In this document: piece after piece, positions 1 through 6,057 of the stretch
Layout of the letters: the number at the start of each line of letters is the position of its first letter
Numbering within the stretch: position 1 is the stretch's first letter
Origin: an uncultured Lachnospiraceae bacterium
GTDB lineage: Bacteria; Bacillota; Clostridia; Lachnospirales; Lachnospiraceae
DNA: 9,460 bases
Reading direction: 5' to 3'
Assembly (NCBI GenBank): GCA_947175845.1
Contig: CAMWOK010000096.1
Span: 1 to 9,460, forward strand
Made by a program: the position numbers and the translations under genes
The notes under the pieces: generated by a model
Told to the model about the DNA's origin: nothing
Seen by the model: only the letters and a program-made list of their open reading frames with translations
Databases searched by the model: none

Positions 1-28
1 TCTTGAGCTCGAACTCGCAGGGCTCACA

Positions 29-283
29 TTAGTTTGACAAAATGAGCTCAGATCCGCGCGCCACAAGCCGCAGCGCCAGAAGCACGCACACCATCCACAC
101 CACAGCCGCTGCCGCCCTGTCATACGCGCCGGACACCAGCCGGTCCAAAATTCCCGCATAAAAAATACTGCTCACATAAGGCACTGCCGCCGCTGTCATC
201 GCCCCGAACACAATCGCCGCCTTGATTGTCCGATATCCTTTCGTCTGAAACAGGATATAGTGCCACATCTCCCGAATCGTCAT
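29..283 (-). CDS. ABC exporter half-transporter, N-terminal fragment (second subunit)
   Basis: Only the first 84 residues are readable. They contain a short amphipathic start (MTIREMWHYILFQTKGYRTI) and two hydrophobic segments at about residues 23-45 and 57-77, as expected for the first two helices of an ABC type-1 exporter transmembrane domain. The ATG at 281-283 overlaps the TGA of the upstream ABC gene (ATGA), and a GGAGG ribosome binding site sits 7-8 bases before it, so the two are translationally coupled. Such pairs usually form heterodimeric exporters. A full member would be about 580-600 residues with an ATPase domain. Here a TAA at 29-31 ends the frame near the window edge. The same frame beyond it reads CEPCEFELK, which could be continuing coding sequence. 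Nonsense mutation, sequencing error and misassembly are all possible. The ABC assignment rests mainly on context and hydrophobicity, since no ATPase motif is present. Confidence 0.7.
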   Translation of the reverse strand: MTIREMWHYILFQTKGYRTIKAAIVFGAMTAAAVPYVSSIFYAGILDRLVSGAYDRAAAAVVWMVCVLLALRLVARGSELILSN

Positions 284-2076
284 AATTTTCCTCCATCCTG
301 GTAATACCTGCTCTGCACCTGAAACATTTCGTAGTAATCCCCCTGCCTGCGCATCAGCTCCTCATGCGGGCCCTCCTCGCAGATCCGCCCCTGTGCGAGC
401 AGGATAATCCTGTCGCAAAAACGGGTGGACGCCAGGCGGTGCGAGATGAAGAGCACTGTCTTATCCGCAAGCAGCGTGTGGTACTTCTCATAGATCTCCG
501 TCTCGGCCAGCGCGTCGAGCGCCGCGGTCGGCTCGTCGAGCATAACCAGGAAGGCATCTCTGTAGAGCGCCCGCGCGAGCAGCAGCTTCTGCATCTCCCC
601 TCCGGACAGCGCGATGCCGTCCTTTGCGATATCTTTTCCGAGATAAGTGTCCAGCTGTGCATCCAGACCTTCTACCTTCTTGTCGAGACCCGCCTGCCTG
701 ATCACCTCCCACAGCCGACCGACATCGTACGCCGCATCCTCTTTTTCCGCCAGGGCAATGTTCTCCCCGATGGTGAACGAAGTCTGAAATGGTTCCTGGA
801 AAATGGCTGCCTGCCGCGCAAAATACGCTTCCCTGTCAAGCGCGCGCGTGCTGACGCCATTCACATACACCGTGCCTGCGGTCGGAAGATAGAGTCCGGC
901 CATCAGTTTCACAATCGTCGTCTTTCCGGCCCCGTTCACACCCACGAGGGCAAGCTTTTCACCCGCCGCAAGCCGGAAGCTGACATCCTTAAGCGTGTCC
1001 TCCGAGGCGCCGCGATACCGGTAGCTCACATGGTCAAACACCACCTCGACCGCGTCCCACGCGCAGTCCTGCGTTCCCGCCATGCTCTCCTCCGCAAGAT
1101 CCAGATAGGCACGCTGGTCCCCAACCATATCGCTGTCCTGCTTCACGGCGACCGCGCTCTTGCTCAGCAGGGCGATCCAGTTTGAAAAGCCGCCGACAAG
1201 GCCCAGATAAAAGACGAAGTGTGACACTGCCATGCCCTGGGACAGCTGTGTGATCAGATACAGATAACAGATCCCGTCGCGCGCGGCGTCGAGCACCCTG
1301 TCCAGAATGTCACTGCCATACTCGCGCACACTCCTGCCAAAGCACAGCTGCCGGTAGGAGCGGATCGCGGCGTCATACTTTCCGATAATCCAGCTCCCCA
1401 GCCCGAAGATGCGGATGTCCTTGCCGCCCTGAATGTCGTCCACCTCGCGGTTGATGTATCCCATCGCCATATTCTGCACCGCCAGCTGGTCTTTGATCTT
1501 GTGGTAATAGCGCGTCACCCAGTACGCGGCCGCGGCGCTGACAGCGGACATTCCGACAAGCATCGCCAGGATTTTCCAGTTCATCGTCCCGACGATCAGG
1601 GCGTAGACAAACAGCCCCAGCGCATTCTTTAACAGATCGCTGTTGTGGCGGAAGAAGCCCTCTATCCCGTAATCGTTTGACCACAGGCCATAATCCGCCT
1701 TCTCCTTGAGCGTGTGGACACTCGAATCCTCATACTGTTCCATGCTGACGGACAGATCTTTCTCGATCTCCTGCATGATAAAGAACTCTGTTCTGGCCTC
1801 GATGTACTGCTCGCCCCCGCGCGCCTCAAGATACCCCTTTATCATACTTAAGATCCCGTACCCCACAAACGCCGCCAGAATCTGGCACACAAGCTCCCGC
1901 ATTGGCGTCCCCCGCTCGAGGCTGCCCACGATCATTGATGTGACCGCCATGCCGACAATCGGAACAAACACGACGAACACTGCCTCCGCGACCGTGACCA
2001 CAAGGAGCCGTTTCTTGTGCTTCCACAGCGGTTCATAGGCAAACCGGTAGTTACTCCACAATGAATACTGTTTCAT
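280..2076 (-). CDS. ABC exporter half-transporter (membrane domain fused to ATPase), complete
   Basis: This 598-residue protein is a half-size ABC exporter that would use ATP to move a substrate across the cytoplasmic membrane. Hydrophobic segments lie at about residues 24-50, 62-80, 150-188 and 265-305, within a type-1 exporter membrane domain. The ATPase domain (about 343-590) is intact: Walker A GVNGAGKTT at 379-387, Q-loop Gln427, signature LSGGEMQKL at 490-498, Walker B ending MLDEP at 512-516 with catalytic Glu515, D-loop AALD at 518-521 and switch His546. The ATG at 2074-2076 was chosen because a GGGGAG ribosome binding site lies 6 bases before it. The frame is open to an ATG at 2157, but that extra 27-residue stretch is unlike an exporter and would cover the promoter and palindrome. 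The gene overlaps the next ABC gene by ATGA, so a heterodimer is likely. Drug or peptide export is typical of the family, but the substrate is not evident. Confidence 0.93.
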   Translation of the reverse strand: MKQYSLWSNYRFAYEPLWKHKKRLLVVTVAEAVFVVFVPIVGMAVTSMIVGSLERGTPMRELVCQILAAFVGYGILSMIKGYLEARGGEQYIEARTEFFIMQEIEKDLSVSMEQYEDSSVHTLKEKADYGLWSNDYGIEGFFRHNSDLLKNALGLFVYALIVGTMNWKILAMLVGMSAVSAAAAYWVTRYYHKIKDQLAVQNMAMGYINREVDDIQGGKDIRIFGLGSWIIGKYDAAIRSYRQLCFGRSVREYGSDILDRVLDAARDGICYLYLITQLSQGMAVSHFVFYLGLVGGFSNWIALLSKSAVAVKQDSDMVGDQRAYLDLAEESMAGTQDCAWDAVEVVFDHVSYRYRGASEDTLKDVSFRLAAGEKLALVGVNGAGKTTIVKLMAGLYLPTAGTVYVNGVSTRALDREAYFARQAAIFQEPFQTSFTIGENIALAEKEDAAYDVGRLWEVIRQAGLDKKVEGLDAQLDTYLGKDIAKDGIALSGGEMQKLLLARALYRDAFLVMLDEPTAALDALAETEIYEKYHTLLADKTVLFISHRLASTRFCDRIILLAQGRICEEGPHEELMRRQGDYYEMFQVQSRYYQDGGKL

Positions 2077-2099
2077 GATGCACTCCCCTTTTCTTTGAT

Positions 2100-2118
2100 A
2101 CAGACTTCCGGAGTCTGT
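2100..2118. promoter_or_regulatory. Palindrome in the leader of the ABC operon, candidate operator
   Basis: The sequence is ACAGACT, 5 bases, AGTCTGT: perfect 7-bp arms. It lies 10 bases downstream of the proposed -10 box, at about +5 to +23 of the predicted transcript, and ends 23 bases before the ABC start codon. A repressor bound there would block transcription. The same symmetry would also form a small RNA hairpin just before the ribosome binding site. The repeat is seen directly; the operator role is inferred, and no regulator gene is present in the window. Confidence 0.5.
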
Positions 2119-2128
2119 CGATAGCATC

Positions 2129-2157
2129 ATTATGCCATGATTCTGTTCTTTTTGCAC
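2129..2157 (-). promoter_or_regulatory. Extended -10 promoter for the ABC operon
   Basis: Read on the minus strand, CATAAT at 2129-2134 matches five of six bases of the -10 consensus and is preceded by TGG, an extended -10 (TGn) motif. The hexamer 17 bases upstream (GTGCAA, 2152-2157) is a poor -35, which fits promoters that rely on the extended -10. It lies just beyond the terminator of the previous operon, so the ABC genes need their own promoter. The predicted start of transcription is near 2122. Confidence 0.5.
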
Positions 2158-2158
2158 G

Positions 2159-2188
2159 AAAAAGGCACAGACGGTAAAAATCTGTGCC
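2159..2188 (-). terminator. Rho-independent terminator after the GLUG-protein gene
   Basis: On the minus strand GGCACAGA (2181-2188) pairs perfectly with TCTGTGCC (2164-2171) across a 9-base loop and is followed at once by TTTTT (2159-2163). It starts 11 bases after the TGA of the GLUG-protein gene. It marks the end of the pump/GLUG operon and separates it from the ABC operon. Confidence 0.9.
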
Positions 2189-2199
2189 CGAATGACAAT

Positions 2200-5100
2200 T
2201 CAGGATTCCTTCTCAGAAGCTGCGTGCTCCTTTGTCTCCTCTTTCTTTTGCTGTCTCAGTCTTCTGCGCGCGGCGCCCTTTCTGAGAAGGACAGCCAGCA
2301 CAAGGATGACTGCCGCCGCTGCCGCTGCGACAAATAGGATAAGCCCCCGGTCGGATGTGGCCTCCACGACGCAGAAATACTGCTGCGCGCCCGTCATCTC
2401 AACCTGTAAGTACTGCCCCCTGCTCTTGCTCGCGCACTCTGTCCACGCGCCGTCTCTGTATCCATAGACGAGCGCCTCCTCATAAGGATTCAGGATTCTC
2501 AGCGCAAAAGTGTCCGTCTCCCCGATGCCGCCGTTCTCGAGCGTGACCTCGTACACGACACACTGGCTTTTTGCAGCCTGCGCGGGAGGGATCCTGTTAC
2601 TGACTTTTGCAGTCAACACAGCCTCCTCCGTGAAAACATTCTCGATCAGCGCGTACGGCCTGTTCCACTGACTTTCGCCCGCAGATTCCACGGTGTCCGC
2701 AGCCGCCTCTGCTTCCGCGTTCCCGCCGCTCTGCACTACTGTGACGTTATTTTTATACGATCCCTGCACCACAAAGATTCCGCCCATCCTGCAGTCTGAG
2801 ACATCCGGCCACACGCCGTAGCATCCCTCCTTTGCCGGAATCTGCGGAAAATTCAGGCGGTTGAGCTGTTCGCCGTACCCGACTTCCTCCGAGCCTAAGT
2901 AGATGTCGTCTACTCGGTAGATTACCTTCAGATGGCTGAACTGTTCCGGCAGCTGTTCCACGCTCAGCAGTTCCTCGTACGTGATCGGCTCCGCCACGCC
3001 GACATAGCCGATATTGTCAATCCCGTGGACGCGATCACTCACATAATAGTTGCCCGCCACCCTGGGCTCCGCTGTCTTCTGTGTCCCGTCATCCGCCTCC
3101 ATGGCATCATGCGCTGCAATCTCTCCGGCGATTACGCCTGCGATTGCTCCTGCCTTTCCGTTTGCAGCGCGCACATCCGCCATGGAATAGCAGTGCCGCA
3201 GGGTGTCCGCATAGCCGGCAATTCCCCCCACATTGCGGTTGCCCATGACAGCGCACAGCGCATAACAGTCTTCTATGACTGTGCGGGACTCGCCGCAGAT
3301 ACCGCCCACATAGTCCCCCTCCGTGCTCTCTATGCTCCCGTAACTCTCCGAAGCGACGATGATGCCGTGGTTCATGTATCCGCAGATGCCGCCCGCGCCA
3401 TTTTTCTTGGCGGTGATATAGCCTTCGTTGACACTGTCTGTGACAAGGCATTTCATGACAAAGCGTCTGCCCAACTCATACTCGATCGTGCCCGCCGCGC
3501 TGTCGCTGCGATCCTCGTCGTCGATCGACATGGCGCCGGCAATGCCGCCCACGTGGATATCTCCCTTGACAACCCCTTTGTTGCGGCAGGATTCTACCCT
3601 GCCCGTCGTTATCGCATCTATATCCTCCACGCCGGCATCTGTGTAAAAAGCTTCCAGCTCCAGCTTCTGTGCATCCGTGAGCCGGTCGGTCAGAATGTTG
3701 AATATCACATTGATCTGGTCGTTCACCGCCTTCAGATCCGCGTTGACCACATCTGTGTGGCTGGACGCATTGTCGCTCAGCGCCCTCAAACTGTTGTTGA
3801 TTGCCTCGAGGTGATTGTGGAGATTGATTCTGTTGTAGTCGTACTCGGCGCCAAGCCTGGTAAACTCGATGTCCGGCTGACCGTTCACGTAATCGACGAT
3901 ATCCCGCGCGTGCCCGTTTGCATTTCTGATGGAATTGAGCGCGCTCCTGAGATGGTCCGCCGCATTTTCAAGGTCGCGGTTCACTGCCTCGAGCGCACTT
4001 TCCGCCTGACTGCCGCAGATGTCCGCAAGAATCCTGGTGTGCTCCATGACTGTGGTGACTGCGGACAGCATTTTCTGCAGCTCTGCCGCATCGATCGTGT
4101 TGTTGCTTGCGAGATTGTCCTTGATTTTCTCTGCTGCATCCCGCGCCGCGCGGACTGCATTGTCAATCTCTGTCTTTGCGTTCTCCACCGCGTCTGACTT
4201 CGTCGTGATCCTGCGAAACGCAATGTACACGCTGTGATCCCTGCCGCCCTCGGGCGCAAGGGCATAGGAATTGCCACGCTCAGGCGCAATGCGTTCGCCG
4301 TCGAGTGTCACGTAGTCCACCGTATACCCCCCGGATGGCTCCGCCGTGATGGTGGCTCTGTCTTTGCTGCCATTTATCAGACAGACTGCGCTTCCTGACA
4401 GATTCGAGGTTATCCGGATGCTGGATGGACTGGACTGGCCCGGCACGGTAATCCCATTGCCCGGCCCAAAGTACGCCTCGATCCGCACATTCTCCGCAGG
4501 CATTGTAAACGAACCGGTCTCTGACGTCAGGGAGGCTATCTTTTCGCCGTCTGTAACCTTTACGACCTCCATTCCCAAAAATTGGTAGTCTCCCTGCGAA
4601 TCATCCGGTTTTGCCGTGACCGTGACCGTCTCCCCCGCCTTTGGGCTGTACGAATCGGCAGTTACATACCCGCCGACTGTGTGGCAGAGAGACAGCCTTC
4701 TGCTGTCTGACACATCATACGGCTCGTCGCCGATGTCGGTGAATTTTGTCACGTCATCCGCAATCCCTTTCAGCGCGTCCACCGCGCTGTCAAAGCTGTT
4801 CTGCGCCGCCTCGAAGTTGTTCATCGCATCCGGCGTCATCTCCATCACGCGGTCGAAGCGGTCCGTCATCGCCTGTGCCTGGTCAAGGTTGTCGTCCGCA
4901 AAACGGCCGAGCTGCTCCGCGAGCGCATCCGCCGCGTCGACCGCCCCGTCGCTGTAGGACGTCAGCACGTCAAAATCCCGCTTCACGCCGTCCTTCGCCG
5001 CCTGCATGTCATTGATGGTTTTGTCGATCAGGTCGTGCAGCTTATCCACGGCAGCCTTGAGCGACTCCGCCTCATTGATCTCGATAAAGGGCTCCATCTG

Positions 5101-6057
5101 TCCGACGATGCCGCCGACGTCCTTGCGTCCGTACACGGTGCCGCTGTTGGTGCACTGCGACACAATCCCCGACTGGCGCCCGGCAATACCGCCGATATTG
5201 TAGCCCGTGTGCTCATATCCGACTGTTCCCGCGTTGGTGCACCGGGTGATCTCGCCGTCCGAAAATCCCGCGATTCCCCCGGTGTCAACGCCGCTGTAGC
5301 GCTCGCTTTCCCCTTCTTCCGTGAGGCTTTCTAGGATTCCCATGCCGCTTCCCATCTCGTCGTCCTGCTCGACCCACGCGCTGTCGTCGTTGATGCCCGC
5401 GCGATTCGAACAGTAGTTTAGTATGCCGTGATTGATTCCCGCGATTCCGCCTGTGGCGTAATAGCCGGTGATCCTTCCCTTGACAGAACACCCTGTTATC
5501 GTTCCGTCCGCGCTGTTGACGCCCGCAATGCCGCCGACCGTGTCGCGCCCACTCACAGTCCCCTGAAAGGTGCAGTTTTTGATCGTTCCGCGGTTCACAC
5601 CGCAGAAGCTCCCGACACACTCTTTCTGGTTTGTGGACGCAACATTCCCCTTCAGGTTGAGATTCTGTATCACGCCCTGGCGCTCCACATAGCGGAACAG
5701 CCCCCCGACATACCCGTCGCCCGTGTAGTCAAATCCCGATATCGTGTGCCCCACGCCGTCAAAGATTCCGTTGAACACGGGAACGACACAAATCTGCCCG
5801 CCTGTCAGATCAATATCTGCCTTCAGGCTTATGTACTTATTTTCCGACCAGGAATCAACATAGCACTTTGACGCAAACTCGGCAAACTCATCCGCGGTTC
5901 TGATGTCAATGCGCTCGTATGTGAGCGCATCGCCGCTCTCAACCGTTTTCGTCTCCTGCGCCGCACTTACTCCCTGCACAGGAGCCATGCCCAGAGCAAG
6001 CGCCGCCGCCACTGTCAGCGCCAGAAGCCTGTTTTGTACACTACGCATCCGCTTCAC
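2200..6057 (-). CDS. Exported, membrane-anchored GLUG-repeat protein with inserted helical and beta domains
   Basis: This 1285-residue protein has a signal peptide (about 1-33: KR-rich start, hydrophobic 11-24, likely cut after VSA). A first GLUG block follows (about 115-320; GGIAG-type turns at 118, 149, 175, 203, 260, 289 and 315). Next come a helical region (325-440), two beta domains (455-530 and 545-615; the first resembles InlB B-repeat/Flg_new domains, ending in TMPAENVRIEAYF), a second helical region (620-805) and a second GLUG block (815-975). After a beta-rich C-terminal part there is one membrane helix (1238-1258) and a basic cytoplasmic tail (1259-1285). The bulk should therefore sit outside the cell. 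Start: GTG at 6055-6057, with GAGG 7 bases upstream, overlaps the pump gene by 17 bp; ATG at 6046-6048 is an alternative. GLUG repeats occur in surface and adhesion-type proteins, but no enzymatic motif is visible. The shared operon suggests it is a partner or substrate of the MMPL pump. The function is unknown. Confidence 0.9.
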   Translation of the reverse strand: MKRMRSVQNRLLALTVAAALALGMAPVQGVSAAQETKTVESGDALTYERIDIRTADEFAEFASKCYVDSWSENKYISLKADIDLTGGQICVVPVFNGIFDGVGHTISGFDYTGDGYVGGLFRYVERQGVIQNLNLKGNVASTNQKECVGSFCGVNRGTIKNCTFQGTVSGRDTVGGIAGVNSADGTITGCSVKGRITGYYATGGIAGINHGILNYCSNRAGINDDSAWVEQDDEMGSGMGILESLTEEGESERYSGVDTGGIAGFSDGEITRCTNAGTVGYEHTGYNIGGIAGRQSGIVSQCTNSGTVYGRKDVGGIVGQMEPFIEINEAESLKAAVDKLHDLIDKTINDMQAAKDGVKRDFDVLTSYSDGAVDAADALAEQLGRFADDNLDQAQAMTDRFDRVMEMTPDAMNNFEAAQNSFDSAVDALKGIADDVTKFTDIGDEPYDVSDSRRLSLCHTVGGYVTADSYSPKAGETVTVTAKPDDSQGDYQFLGMEVVKVTDGEKIASLTSETGSFTMPAENVRIEAYFGPGNGITVPGQSSPSSIRITSNLSGSAVCLINGSKDRATITAEPSGGYTVDYVTLDGERIAPERGNSYALAPEGGRDHSVYIAFRRITTKSDAVENAKTEIDNAVRAARDAAEKIKDNLASNNTIDAAELQKMLSAVTTVMEHTRILADICGSQAESALEAVNRDLENAADHLRSALNSIRNANGHARDIVDYVNGQPDIEFTRLGAEYDYNRINLHNHLEAINNSLRALSDNASSHTDVVNADLKAVNDQINVIFNILTDRLTDAQKLELEAFYTDAGVEDIDAITTGRVESCRNKGVVKGDIHVGGIAGAMSIDDEDRSDSAAGTIEYELGRRFVMKCLVTDSVNEGYITAKKNGAGGICGYMNHGIIVASESYGSIESTEGDYVGGICGESRTVIEDCYALCAVMGNRNVGGIAGYADTLRHCYSMADVRAANGKAGAIAGVIAGEIAAHDAMEADDGTQKTAEPRVAGNYYVSDRVHGIDNIGYVGVAEPITYEELLSVEQLPEQFSHLKVIYRVDDIYLGSEEVGYGEQLNRLNFPQIPAKEGCYGVWPDVSDCRMGGIFVVQGSYKNNVTVVQSGGNAEAEAAADTVESAGESQWNRPYALIENVFTEEAVLTAKVSNRIPPAQAAKSQCVVYEVTLENGGIGETDTFALRILNPYEEALVYGYRDGAWTECASKSRGQYLQVEMTGAQQYFCVVEATSDRGLILFVAAAAAAVILVLAVLLRKGAARRRLRQQKKEETKEHAASEKES

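Noticed and set aside
364..1185. 273-codon open frame on the plus strand opposite the ABC ATPase domain
   Set aside because: The minus strand carries all ABC ATPase motifs in order. The plus-strand product has no recognisable features.
2077..2157. Upstream ATG at 2157 as the start of the first ABC protein
   Set aside because: The extra 27 residues do not fit the family, would be encoded across the promoter and palindrome, and lack the good ribosome binding site seen before the ATG at 2076.
2932..4197. 421-codon open frame on the plus strand opposite the GLUG-protein gene
   Set aside because: It is a shadow of the real frame: no domain, no credible ribosome binding site, and it lies fully inside the helical and second GLUG part of the minus-strand gene.
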